Shown piece after piece: positions 1 to 12,000 of a stretch of 64,000 bases of DNA (within the stretch, counting starts at the first letter, position 1; each line of letters begins with the position of its first letter). The DNA lies in contig CAVCMI010000015.1 of assembly GCA_963603365.1 (NCBI GenBank), forward strand, positions 62,001-126,000. The letters run 5' to 3'. Under the pieces are notes generated by a model that ran no database searches, had not been told where the DNA came from, and worked only from the letters and a program-made list of their open reading frames with translations. Origin of the DNA: F23-D06 sp963603365 (lineage in GTDB: Bacteria > Bacteroidota > Bacteroidia > Bacteroidales > WCHB1-69). Both the position numbers and the translations under genes were made by a program.

Positions 1-38
1 TGATCTGTTTCTTTGGATAAAATGCCGCTTTGAGAAGA

Positions 39-227
39 CTAAACAGCCGGGAATACGAGATCCATTCCCAAATTGAAAATAGCATCCATCAAAAACACGA
101 TCAACGCGATTATTAGGGAAGCAATGGACACTACCACAACACTATTTCCCAGTTCCTGCATGGTGGGCCAACTCGTCTTGTGAGCCAACTCTTCATACAC
201 TTCTTTAAAATAATTCACTATTTTCAT
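39..227 (-). CDS. secE: Preprotein translocase subunit SecE
   Basis: Encodes a 62-residue single-span membrane protein, the usual size for the short SecE of Gram-positives and Bacteroidetes. SecE clamps SecY in the SecYEG inner-membrane translocon. An amphipathic N-terminal helix (about residues 5-20, with the family-typical TSWP at 18-21) precedes one hydrophobic segment at about 29-52. In most bacteria nusG and the rplKAJL-rpoBC genes follow secE. Here nusG would lie just left of the window edge, which I cannot see. No tuf or tRNA-Trp gene is found immediately upstream, although these often precede secE in this phylum. The start ATG at 227 is preceded by an A-rich stretch. Confidence 0.9.
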   Translation of the reverse strand: MKIVNYFKEVYEELAHKTSWPTMQELGNSVVVVSIASLIIALIVFLMDAIFNLGMDLVFPAV

Positions 228-547
228 CTTCTCGAATTTTCGTTTTTATATGTTCTTAGAACGTTTCGTCACTTTTTTTGCCATTCCCAACACACTTAAT
301 CAACAACGCCTTGTTCAATATTTGACCTTGCAAGTTCCTTTTAATGACATACTTACACCACTATTGCACACACCGGAACTCTCTTGCAGACCATTATTTC
401 AACAAGTTGGCAAATATAGCATTTTTTTTGCCCCAACCATTATTTCCTGAAAAATAATCCCGTATGGCATTATTTTTGTTTACAAGAGCGCTTTCCACAT
501 GTCGCCGTCCCTTTTCCGGGAAACGGATTTTTCCTCTTTTTATCTGC
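228..547. other. Intergenic region between secE and trmB (320 bp)
   Basis: No convincing gene is present. The only regulatory signal I find is a minus-strand -7 box at 410-418 facing secE. A 66-codon open frame on the plus strand at 250-450 has no recognisable features and its composition looks like AT-rich spacer. No tRNA cloverleaf is visible on either strand, although tRNA-Trp or tuf is common at this place in relatives. Confidence 0.5.
410..418 (-). promoter_or_regulatory. Candidate Bacteroidetes -7 box for secE
   Basis: Read on the minus strand this is TATATTTGC, matching TAnnTTTG. A TTG lies 15 bases further upstream (434-436), closer than the ideal spacing. It would give a leader of about 175 nt before secE, which is long for this gene. 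Confidence 0.4.
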
Positions 548-1210
548 TCAAATCCTGATTCTTACGTATGATATGGTGCGCCCTTCCTGCAGCCACTTCT
601 TCTCATAAAATGTTTGGATGCCGGTGAGCAATTCGTTGCTGTCGTCCGCATATACGTCATAGATGTTTTCTAACAACTTCCATTGCTCTTGCGGTACGGT
701 AGTCAATACATAGTCGTATAGCAGCCGGCTGTCCGTCTTAAGGTTCACGATGCCGCCTCCGTCCGGCAACACTTCGCGGTAGAACTCTGCAAACCTTGGC
801 GACACGAGCCGCTTTCGTTCGTTCTTGGGCTGCGGATCCGGAAACGTGACCCAAATCTCATCCACTTCACCTTTGTCGAAATAGTACCCGACCTTGTCGA
901 TGTTGATGCGGAGGAATGCGACATTCCCCATATTGCCCTCAATGGCATCCTTACAGCCACGCCACAACCGTGCCCCCTTCCGGTCTATGCCAATGTAGTT
1001 GCAGCCGGGATTCTGCCGCGCCATTGCTATTGTGTAGTCGCCTTTACCACACCCTAACTCAAGTACTATTGGGTTTGTGTTGTGGAAATAGTCCTCGCGC
1101 CACCTCCCTTTCAATGGGAAAGGCTGGTTGATGCGGTCATATTGTGTATGCTGATAAAGGTTGCCGAATGTTTCATTTTCGGCAAATCTTGCCAATTTGT
1201 GTTTTGCCAT
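548..1210 (-). CDS. trmB: tRNA (guanine-N7-)-methyltransferase TrmB
   Basis: A 220-residue cytosolic SAM-dependent enzyme that methylates N7 of G46 in tRNA variable loops. The SAM-binding motif ELGCGKG is at residues 51-57, the acidic strand-2 end GIDRKG at 74-79, and the TrmB signature FPDPQPK at 123-129. Length is close to the family norm. Its ATG (1208-1210) overlaps by one base the TAA stop of the upstream ABC exporter gene, giving a TAATG junction typical of translational coupling, so the two are one transcription unit. I see no separate promoter. Confidence 0.93.
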   Translation of the reverse strand: MAKHKLARFAENETFGNLYQHTQYDRINQPFPLKGRWREDYFHNTNPIVLELGCGKGDYTIAMARQNPGCNYIGIDRKGARLWRGCKDAIEGNMGNVAFLRINIDKVGYYFDKGEVDEIWVTFPDPQPKNERKRLVSPRFAEFYREVLPDGGGIVNLKTDSRLLYDYVLTTVPQEQWKLLENIYDVYADDSNELLTGIQTFYEKKWLQEGRTISYVRIRI

Positions 1211-3006
1211 TAGTTCTGTTGCTGGATGCTGATTATTTTTTTGTAATAACTGTCTGTTTTCATTAAGGTCTCATGGTTGCCCGTTTCTATAATCCGTCCT
1301 TTGTCTATGACGATGATACTGTCGGCGTTCTGTATCGTACTGAGTCGATGCGCAACTGCTACAACAGTACGGTTGGCGGCGAGACTGTCTAAGGCTTTCT
1401 GTATCTCTTTTTCGGTTTCGGTGTCCATTGCTGAAGTAGCCTCGTCCAAGATGAGAATCGGCGAATTTCTAAGCACCGCCCGCGCAATGCTGAGCCTCTG
1501 CCTTTGCCCGCCGGAAAGGTTGGTGCCACGGTCGCTTAGACGATGCTGCAGACCGTCGGGCAATGTGGCAACGAATTCGTAGATGTTTGCGGCTTTTAAC
1601 GCTTCAACGACATCAGCCTCGGTTATGCCATGTGCGCCTAATACTATGTTGTTGTAGATGGTGTCATTGAAAAGAACGACATCTTGTGAAACAAGAGAGA
1701 ATAGGCGACGGTACTGTGAAAGGTCATATCGCCGGATGTCAACGCCGTCAATCAGGATGCTCCCGGATGAAGGGTCGTAAAAACGTTCTAACAAATCGAC
1801 GATGGTCGTCTTTCCTGCACCCGACGGACCTATCAGGGCTACCGTATCGCCTTTGTTGACGGTCAGGTCAAATTGCGTTATAACAGGGTCGTTGCCATAA
1901 GAGAATGACACATTATCAAAGACAATGTCGCGTTGAAAGGTTGTCACGGGCAACGGATTTCTGGAAGTTAAGATTACCTCGTCGGCATCAAGCACTTCAA
2001 CGATACGGTCCATTGCCGACTGCCCCCTTTTGTAATTGGCAATGGCTGCCGAGATGTTCTTTAAGGGAGTGATGACCTGTGTAAAGAGCGCTATATAGGC
2101 GATGAAAAGTTCAGCGGTAAGGACTGGCGCAGGCGAAAGAACCATTCTTCCTCCTATAATCAAGACAACCATCACTGTGGTCACCCCGAGAAATTCACTT
2201 AAGGGCGAGGAGAGGTCGGCCTTCCGATAAACACGCTTCTGGTTCTGCGTGAAACGTTCATTGAGCATTGAGAAGTTCTTCTCCGCCTGTGCCTGAGCGT
2301 TGAATCCTTTGATGATGCGCATCCCAGAGAGCGTTTCTTCCACAGCAGACAGCAATGCGCCAAGCCTTTGTTTGGATGTTTTGGACTCTTTTCGCAACGA
2401 GTGGGATATTCTGCCGATGATGAGAAAGATGCAAGGCAGAAAAAAGAGTATGCACAAAGTCAACGGCGTGTTGATGTAGAGCAATACAGAAAGATAAAGC
2501 AATACGGCAAGCGGATCCATCACAAAACTTTTGATTGACGCCAAGGTGGTGAACTCAATCTCTTGGGCATCGTTGACCGCTCTTGATACTATGTCGCCTC
2601 GCTTCTGTTGCGAAAAGTAACCAATGGGCAAGGCTAAAATCTTGTCGAATAAACGGTTGCGGATATGGCAAACCAAGTCGCTGCGGACTGATGCCAAAAA
2701 CCATTGCGATGCATAGCCAAAGATGTTTTTGAAAAGGTAGATTACGATAGCGCAAGCAACCAAAAAAAACATTGAATACCTGAAATTGTCAAGCGATACG
2801 ATGTTGCTTAATCTATCAACAAATAAAGAAGAAATGGGACTCAACCCTGAGAGGTCGCCGCGAAAAAGCAGTCTTGTGAATGGCTCAATCATCATGAATA
2901 CAAACACGGACAGGATGACAGAAGCTAAATTTAGCAGAAAGATTGCCGCAAGTTTGCTCCAATAGCGTTTCAGTATGTAGCCAGAAATGTTTCGGGTTTT
3001 ATCCAT
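1210..3006 (-). CDS. MsbA-like ABC exporter (fused membrane and ATPase domains)
   Basis: A 598-residue half-transporter with an N-terminal six-helix ABC_membrane domain (about residues 15-330) and a C-terminal ATPase. Walker A GPSGAGKTT is near 390-398, signature LSGGQRQR near 492, and Walker B ILILDEAT just after. Such proteins work as homodimers in the inner membrane and flip lipids, lipid A-core or drugs; the substrate is not deducible. An in-frame ATG at 3045 would add 13 residues, but it lies inside the terminator hairpin of the preceding gene, so the ATG at 3006 (protein beginning MDKTRN) is preferred. It is coupled to trmB. No TAnnTTTG promoter was found in the short gap upstream, so expression may need read-through or a promoter inside the end of the giant gene. 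Confidence 0.85.
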   Translation of the reverse strand: MDKTRNISGYILKRYWSKLAAIFLLNLASVILSVFVFMMIEPFTRLLFRGDLSGLSPISSLFVDRLSNIVSLDNFRYSMFFLVACAIVIYLFKNIFGYASQWFLASVRSDLVCHIRNRLFDKILALPIGYFSQQKRGDIVSRAVNDAQEIEFTTLASIKSFVMDPLAVLLYLSVLLYINTPLTLCILFFLPCIFLIIGRISHSLRKESKTSKQRLGALLSAVEETLSGMRIIKGFNAQAQAEKNFSMLNERFTQNQKRVYRKADLSSPLSEFLGVTTVMVVLIIGGRMVLSPAPVLTAELFIAYIALFTQVITPLKNISAAIANYKRGQSAMDRIVEVLDADEVILTSRNPLPVTTFQRDIVFDNVSFSYGNDPVITQFDLTVNKGDTVALIGPSGAGKTTIVDLLERFYDPSSGSILIDGVDIRRYDLSQYRRLFSLVSQDVVLFNDTIYNNIVLGAHGITEADVVEALKAANIYEFVATLPDGLQHRLSDRGTNLSGGQRQRLSIARAVLRNSPILILDEATSAMDTETEKEIQKALDSLAANRTVVAVAHRLSTIQNADSIIVIDKGRIIETGNHETLMKTDSYYKKIISIQQQN

Positions 3007-3012
3007 GACTAT

Positions 3013-3052
3013 TAACAAAAAAGGGAGTTGTGTGTCAATGCACAACTCCCTT
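3013..3052 (-). terminator. Rho-independent terminator of the giant T9SS gene
   Basis: A perfect 12-bp inverted repeat (3021-3032 with 3041-3052, sequence AAGGGAGTTGTG on the left arm) encloses an 8-nt loop. On the minus strand it is followed by a run of T. It lies 20 bases past the stop of the 11-kb gene and just before the ABC exporter start at 3006. Confidence 0.9.
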
Positions 3053-3072
3053 AAGTATGATTAACTGTTCAA

Positions 3073-6000
3073 TTATTTGGTAACAACAAGTTTACGTGAG
3101 AGAACAGCCTTGTCGTTTACGATTTGCACGACATAGACACCAGGTGCGAGACCGGATACATCGTAAGTCTGTTTTGAAGATTTAGATGTATTGGCGCTGA
3201 TTGTGCTTTCGGCAACGACTTTGCCTGTAAGTGTAGAAATTCTTACGATAGTCTTGCCTTCAACACCCTGAACCTTGACGGTTACATTTTCAGCAGCAGG
3301 GTTCGGGTAAACGCTCATAGTAGGTTCAGAAACGGATGCCTCAGGTTCGGGAGCAGGGATAGGTTCGATATCCTCGGGAACGTCGTAAGCAGGACCGTCA
3401 TCTACATGGATGGTGAATATATCCTCAGCGAGCAATGTGCTTCCGCTTTCTACATAGTCTTGACCGCCAATGAGCAGAGAACCATACGTTGCATTGTTGT
3501 AACGGTACATAAGGTCATTTCCGTTTGTAGCGTAGAGTTCGTATTCAATGGTGTAGTCACCTGTAATGTAGAACTGGGTGAAAGTCTTCTTGTTGAGACG
3601 ACCATCAAGGAAGTGCAGATATAACCAGTCGAAGTTACCGGAGGTTCCTGTAGTAGGAACATGACATTGAGGATAATGGTTGACCATTGTTTCATACAGA
3701 GAGTGCTGTTTCACGGTGGCAGTACCATCAGAAGAAGTGTAAGCGAGCGAATCTCTGTTGTTCCACACCTGATCGCCATAACCAACGTTCATGCTTTCAA
3801 TTTTCAAGTATCTGCCTACTTGGCTTGTGGGGATTATCGTATCGTTATGTTTGATGGTGAATTGGACATACACTTTTTCATAAATATCGCTGTAGCATCT
3901 GCCATCGATGGTCCATTGGTAAGCAGTGGTGACATTGTTGATAGATGTGTTGATGTCATGAGTAGCTGCACCATTCATATCATAGAATACGAATGCCGGT
4001 TTTGTAGTAACTTTAACAGTGATCACGTTAGAGTAGATGGTATCGGTTGAAGCATTCACGGCAGTGGTAGAAACACAACCGTTGGCATCAGTTTCCTGAA
4101 CTGTCCAGTAAAGGACAGCGTCAGTAGCAGTGGCCGTTTGGGTAAGTGCAGTACCTGTTGCAACGTACGTACCAGCAGTGTAAGGATCTTCAGGTGTAGC
4201 AACGGTTGCCCATTCATAGGTAGAATTTGTATTAGGATTCTTTATGCTCAAATTGTAAGTTTCAGAAGTACATACAGTAGTATCCGCAAGTATCTGAGGA
4301 ACTGGCAATGCGTTGATAGTAACATCAGCAGAGTGAGAGTCTGTGCCACAAGCATTCGTAATCGTAAGGGTTACTGTTGCACCATTGTATGTAACATCGT
4401 AAACCGTATTGAAATCGAATACTTCATCCGTAGTCTCACCGGCTTTTTTAATAGTCCATACCTCTACAACAGCGCTATTGCCTGCAGCAGTGTAAGCGTA
4501 AGCCGGTTGTATGAACTTGTCATTCTCGCAGATAACAAAGTCGCTATTTGCAAACGTTGAGGTGAACACTGGAGCTTCATCGAATGTAAGTGCAATCGAG
4601 TTGGTAGATAAAACTTGACCGCATTGTGTGGTATAGACGTATCTGACCTGACCAGCCTCTGTGATTGCATCTGTAGTTGCGATATCAGTGAACTCTGTGG
4701 AAGAAGCAGGTTTGAATTGCCATTTCGTTTCTGATATTCTCGTGGCATCGGTCGTGTTATTGATTACAGGATCATTGATGATGAAGTCAGCCAACGGAGA
4801 ACCCTTGCAAGTGTCGCGGAAATCGGTTGCGGCAAGCGTCACATCGCCAATGGTGGCAACATGCAATTCGAGTGTATCGGAGTTTGCAGTACCGCAATCA
4901 TTGGTAATCGTGTAATAAACCATTGCATGATTGTCAGCTTCAACTGCAGACGGAGTAAGTGTTGAACTACCGGACACCCATTCGGTGAAACTGGTTTCTC
5001 CAACTTTTTTCTTCATCCATCTTCCAACAACAGTATTATAACTACCTCTCGTAGTATCTACGTCGGAGATGATCGGATCGCCGGCACATACAGTATCAAT
5101 TCTGGAAAGAGTTGCTGTAGGTAGTCTCTTGATGAAAAGTTCGACGAAATCAGTCTTGTTGTAAGCAGGACAAATTTGATCATCTGTAGTCACCCATGCT
5201 TTAATGTAAGTAAGATCACTATCAATAGTGAAAGTTCCTGTAATCCGGCTGATTGTTTTATCGTATCCAAGACCAGCATTGGTGAGAACATCAGGTAGCT
5301 TAATAATATCCATGTCGTTGGTTAGAACGGGTATCTCAAGAATTGAGTCTCCATTGCAGACTGTCTGTGATTTATAGGAGGTGAGAGTAAGCTGAGCTGT
5401 ATCATGGACAGTGATTACCAATCGTTCAGACTGACCCTCTCCGCAAGCATTGATTGCATAGTAGTAAAGTTCAGCATTGTTGTAGTCTTTGGACATCGGA
5501 GTAGTTGCTACGAAGTCAACTGCAGCAGTCTCTGTAGCCTTCTTAATCTTCCAACCTTTTGCATAGATGTTTCCGAAGTTGTTGTTTACGTCTGCTGTGA
5601 GCAGCGTTGACGGCAGCTGTTCTCCTTCGCAAACAGTGTAAGCTGTCTCAGGAATTGTAACGGCAGGTTTGTCAACAACTGTGAATGGCACCTTAACGGT
5701 TTTTTCTTTACAAGTTCCGTTGTAAGATGTAGGAACAGATGCCGTAATCACGAGAGTATCATTGCCAAGACCTGTGCCGTTGGGCTCAATCGTGTATTTT
5801 CCACGTACAGATGGGTCAGATGTTACGTCAACTTTTCCTTGGTTGGAAACAACATTGAGCGTAGCTTTTTCAGCAAATGTGATGGTATAGATTTGAGAAG
5901 CATCGCTGCAAATGGTGTCAAGAACAGATGTTGTAGTAATCTCATTAACGGTAACAGTTACAACGTTAGAATAAGTGGTTCCACAATCATTCGTAACAGC

Positions 6001-9000
6001 ATATCTGATATCAGTTCCGTCTTCTGAGAATGACCATGTCTTAACAGCCGGATCAAAATCAACCCAGTCAGTTCCACTGTAGTACTGATATTTGGCAGTA
6101 ATCGTATGAGGACGCAATGCTGTATAAGCGGGAGCAACGATAGTTGCCATTGTATTGCCAGCACAGACTACCTGCGTGTCAAGTGTTCCTGTGATTGTAG
6201 GCAGGGTGTCAGCAAAGAAATTGAATGATTCTTCTTTATAACCGCAACCTTCAGCAGTAGAAACAACCTTAAGGCTGAAGTCGCCTGCATTGAGAGGTCT
6301 AATGGTTACATTATCATACCATATGCCATGAGGGTCAGGTGTCGTGCCTCTTGTGATAGTCGTGTCACAATTGACTAAGTCGTCTACGCTGACGAAGTTT
6401 GTTGAATTGCGTTTGACCAACAAGACGGTTGCATGTGAGCTACAGATAGTATCTGGAGTTGTTTTGACAACAATAAGACTGGCAGTGTCCTTGACAGACA
6501 AGAGAACTTCATTGGATTCTATTGAACCACATGAGTAAGTCAAGGTGGCAGAAACCTTAACGTCAGTTACACTCAATTTTGTGCCAGTCACATATGGAGC
6601 ACCATCAAGCTTGATGACAGTATCTATAGGCGTTGTGTTCGAATCAGCATTGGTGATGACAAAGCTTGCAAGATCAAGAACATCGCCTGCGCAATAATCG
6701 GTGTTAATGGTGATAACCGGTTTCACGACAGAGTCAACGGTAATGACTGCCTCAATTGAATCCTTGCCACAATGATTGCCAAGGACGTAGCGTACTGTCA
6801 TTCCGTTGTATGCCTTGTAGACGGTATAAGTACCATCAAATTGCATTTCGCTATCGCCGTCGACAAGTTTCCAAACAGGATATACAGGTGTAGTTCCTGA
6901 AACATTGTATTCGGCAGCTGGTGCGGTAACGTCGAAATGATTACCAGCGCAGTAATTGGTTACAGCAATGTCACCGTAAATTCTCGGCATGCTGTCAACA
7001 GTAATCTTATAAGGTCCAACATGAACCGTGTCGCAACTGTTAGTAGCATAACCAAAGAGGTATTGTCCATTGTGTTCCGGATAAACAAGCGGTGAAGTGA
7101 TGCTGAAGTCGGGGTCATTAATGTTGAATACATTTGAAGCTGAAATCTTCCAACCGTAATGAGTAGCGTCAGTAACCGTAAGACCGAGGTCTTCACGGTC
7201 GGTAATGACAGCCCCGTCGCACCAAAAGTAAAGAGCCGGATTGTCGATGGCAAGAGCAATGGTAGGTGCCGTATTTATCTTGACATTGTATGTGACGATG
7301 CTGTCACAACCATTAGCTGCAGTGTAAGTACGCTTGTAGCTGAATGGGTTGTCAAGTCCGTCATTGTAAGTACGATTTACAATCAGGCCATGGTCAGTTG
7401 TGTAAGTGTAAGAGATGCAAGCATCAATTTCAACTGTATCGGTGCTGATCGGTTGTTCGATAAGGTTAATTACACCATAGTTCTTGCAACCGTTAACATC
7501 TTCTACGTTGACGCAGAATGAAACGATTTGACCAGGTGTGTAGGCAAATGCATCTATCGTGAAAGAAGCCTCGCTGGTCTCAATACCGTTCGTCCAGTTG
7601 TAGGAAAGGAGATTGGTGGTGTTGATACCGATCGTGACAGGCTTATTTTCGCAATTGTATACATTGTTGGGGTCGACGGTCGTCCAAGGAGCATTGTTAA
7701 CAACATAATGGATCTTGGGCAAAGAGTCGATACAAACATTTATGCGGTGGTTGGTAACACAGCCCGTAGAATCGCTTTCGACTGAGAGGATGTAGTCACA
7801 GCAAAGAACCTCGTCAGTTCTGACAGAAACGGAGTCGGCAGTTGAGAACACACCTGTGTGGCATGAGTTGGTCCATTCGTAAGTGAAGTTGACATCACCT
7901 TCCACATTAGAGGTTACTTCGGCAAAGATGACACCTGTAGTATTCTGGCAGAAATGCAGCGTACCAGCAAGGTTATGACCATTAGAAGTGATGTTGCTGA
8001 TAATAGGAGCATTGTCAGTACGATCATTGATACAGGCGCGCTCTGCTGTAACACACTGTGAGTTGACATCACGTACATATACAGACGGACAATAAGAAGA
8101 AAGACCTGTGAATATCGGGCTTGACTGGTAATTTAAACCGTCAAGGCTATACTCAAAACCGGAAGCAGCCGGGTTCGTGCTTTGAACGTTTGTGACCTCA
8201 ATTATACCATTGGAACCATTACAAAGTGAGTTGTCAGTCGTGATAATGTCGAAAGTTTGCTCATAAGGATCATTGTTGATGAGAACTATGTCGGCAAGAT
8301 CATCATAAATGCAGTTGGAGAAACTATCTACAATGGTAATGGAGTAATAACCAGCAAGGAGATTGTTGGCCGTAGTGCCTACAGGCAACATAGGCGTTAC
8401 ATCGATGTGAGTAGTCGTATCTGTAAGTTTGAAGTACAACGTTGAGTACTCGTGATCGGAGGTGGCGTTGACTGTGATAGAGCCATTTCCGGTAGTACCA
8501 CATAGGTTGTTGTCTTCAAAAGTAACTGTCGTTTGAACATTGATAGGCTCGAAAGGAACAACAAAGTCGGTGTTGTATTCACAACCTGTAAGAGCGTCGG
8601 TAATCTTCAAATGATAAGTGTCATCATCGAGGAAACAGTATCTCAAAGAAACTTTGTCAAGGTCGGCTACAAATGACCAAACGCCAGCATTTTCTTGAGA
8701 AATGGTGTAAGTGTAATTGTGAAGACCTTCAACATCGAGCGGAGCGACTATATCAATACAACCTGAACCAGGATTGTTAGGTGTCCAGAAGCAGTTGTGG
8801 TTAGGAGTTATCACATATACAGGACGGATGAAAGCGCTGTCAAGCACTACAGCGTCGTTCACGTTGGTCTGGCAGTGAAGGTTGGAAATAACCCAAACTT
8901 CATAGTTGCCATCCTGCAGACCGGTGAACACTCCCGTAGTGTTGTTTTCCTCAACTCCAGTTGCGTTGTTCTTGATGTAATAGGTGCAAGGAAGCACAGC

Positions 9001-12000
9001 AGCGAGGGCGGAAGTGTCTTTCAGCGTAACGGTGATAGTGCCGTTGTACTGATCCTCGAAGCAGAGGTAGTTGGCAGTTGAGGAAATGGTTTTGATTTCC
9101 GGTGTGTAACCGTCAATTTCAACAGTCGCGTCTTTTGTGTATTCACAGAAAGTCGTGTTATTGACGGCGTGAACAGTATAGGTGTTCGTACCATCAAGTT
9201 GGGTGAGAGCAAACGTGTCTTGTCCAAGCGTTGTGAAGAAAGTGAAACCTGTACCATTGTTGACGACGATGGAACCTGTTCCAAGAGTGCTGCAGTCCTC
9301 ATCATTGTTGACGGTAAGGTTCATTGCGTATTCTGGTTTAACTACTCGTACGCTGACAGTAGTGTCATGGTAGCATTTGAAAATAGCATGCTCTTTAATA
9401 ACAACATACTCACCGTCTTCAAGGGTATTGTAATCTGCGGGATCAATGGGATCATTATTCTCATCAAAAACATAGTAATTGTAATCAGCATCAGCATTGA
9501 TCACGATGCGGTTGTTAGGTATGCGGCAATTGTCACCATCGTATGCCTTAACCTCATTCTCTGCAAAATCTTCAGACTGGTCGAGGAAATCGATGTTGAA
9601 ATCATACTGAGCGAGGCATTGGTTTACACCTAAGACATTAATGGTATGGGAACCTGTTGCAAGATTGTTAAATACAACATCTGATGTTCCGTCAGCGATA
9701 ATGGAAACGCCCTCGATGGTGTAAGTGTAACCTTGAACAGTATTGGCTGCTTCAATAGTGAGAGAACCGTTAGGGGTCTCCATGTCGCAAGAGTTGTTAT
9801 TGGTAAGAACATACTCGGGCTCTTCAGGAGCACCGGCTTCAGATGCAACAGAGATGATCTGTTCTCTTACACATTTGCCTGCAGACATCATACGAAGCGT
9901 ATAGTTGCCGGATGCAAGACCACTGAATGTGATGGTTGCGTTGTTGCCAGGCAATGTTACGCCATTCAGAATATATGAATAAGAAGCATTGGTGTTGTGA
10001 ACCATAATCTGACCGTTGGGAATGTCACAACGCGTAACGTTAACTACATCGTAAGTGTGAACGCTCGGCGTGTCCGTGATGTCGAGAACGCGAACTTCGT
10101 TGGTATAGAAAACACAGTTTTTGGTTGTGGCAACTTGAATACGATATGTGTCTTGGTACAGCCAGTTGAACATCAGCGGCGTGATGACGTCTGCAAGACC
10201 GGTCTGAGTTTCGCCATCGGTAACGTGTGTGTTACTGATAATGGTATAGACGTAGTTTTCTTTCTGAGGAATCACTTGGACTGTTCCGCCGTAGTTGCGT
10301 TCGCACTGGTCATTGTTACGAAGAACAGTAGCAGTGAATGTTTCAAGAGAGTCTTGAGCGACTTGAGCGGTGAGTGTCATTGTACAACCGTCAGAGGTAT
10401 AGAATGTGAACTCATGGATACCGTGCATCAGGTCTGTGTAAACATAATCAATGTCGCGGTAAGGAGTGAACACGTCGCCCGTCTTTTTGTAGCCCACGAT
10501 GTGAGACACTTCAGCATCATTGACAGTATAGGAAATGGTGCCGTCAGCGGCCAATGTTCCGCAATAGTGGTTAGGAGTAATAGTCGCCGTCACGTCTTCT
10601 GCAACAGGAGTGCGGTAAACAGTAACATCGACTCTCTGTGTGCTCTTACATCCGGTAGTGTTGTCGGTAACGGTAAGGCTATATGTATGGTCTGCAACAG
10701 TAGCGACAACATCAGCTGTTTCAGTTGTTACGGTAGTGCCGTTGATGTCCCAGCTGTATGAAATCGTGCCGGTATTGTTGACGACTGTCGGGATCAGTGT
10801 GGTAGGATTAGGATCGCAACCGGGTGTTGAAGCGATTTCGGTAATAGCGATGATATCTTCTGGGAACCTGACATTGATGATATGCGTGGCTGCAGGTCCA
10901 CAAGGAGTCTTGATGGTAACCGTTACATCAGTATTAACATCTACGAGCGTGCCCGGAGCAATGTCCTGAGTAATGGTAACATCATATCTGTCGCCCGTGT
11001 ATTCGGGTTGTCTGCAATTGTCCGTAACATTAGTGTTGTTGAAGAAATCTCCGAAAACTGTATAGTCCGGGATGCGGATCTTACAAGTCTGGCCGGCTTC
11101 AAGAGGTCTTACGTCAACATTAGGAGCGGTAACGACAGGAGCCTCATTGTCAATGCCCCAAACATGGAACGTAGCATTGGCCTTACAGTTTTTCTTGTTG
11201 GTGACTTCAACATTTACTTGGTACATCTTGTGGCAGTTTCTGCAAGACATATCGAAGAAATTGTCTTGCAGATAAGGATTGGTAGCAATTGCATCACCAG
11301 TCCAATGGTATGCGATAAAAGCAGGGATAGAATCCGGCAGGTTGCTGTTAGCATTTGCTCTTGTGATCAGACGTCCGTAGTTCGGGCAAAGAGTATCACC
11401 GTCATTGATGATTACGTTGTTGATGCCGGTGGTAGTAATAGTTACGTCAGGCAGACGATAGAAATGAACAGCATTTGCAGTGTCAGAAGCCACACAACCG
11501 TAACGGTCAGTAACGGTCATGATGATGTGTGCTGACGTGTTGATGTTCATAAGTTCCGGAGTCAACATAGCGTTGATGTATTCAGCAGAAGTGTTGTCAG
11601 CGTTGTCCGGAGTGATGATGCACTGTCCTACGACAGCAATCTGAGACCATTGGTAGGTATACGGCTCGTATGCGTTCATCACGAAATTAGGATTGAAATG
11701 AATCCTGTTTGGTTCATTTACGCAGAGTTCGAGTGTGTCGAGAGAGAGAGAGCCGCGGGCGATGTACATCTGTTCGGGTTTGTAAATGTCGAACACCGGG
11801 GTCTTGACGGAAATATTGCCGCAAGCGTCTGTAACTTGGGCATAAATGGTGACATGGTCCACATCAGCGAAAATGTCAAGATTGCCATCAGCGACAACGT
11901 CAGTATTTTCAAGAAAGAAGACAACATTGTCAATGCTTGACTGACGGCATTGGAACTGAACCGTTATAGCGGTATCGAAGATGCTGCGCAGCGTGGCATA

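Noticed and set aside
250..450. A 66-codon frame upstream of secE
   Set aside because: It has no family features and lies in AT-rich spacer.
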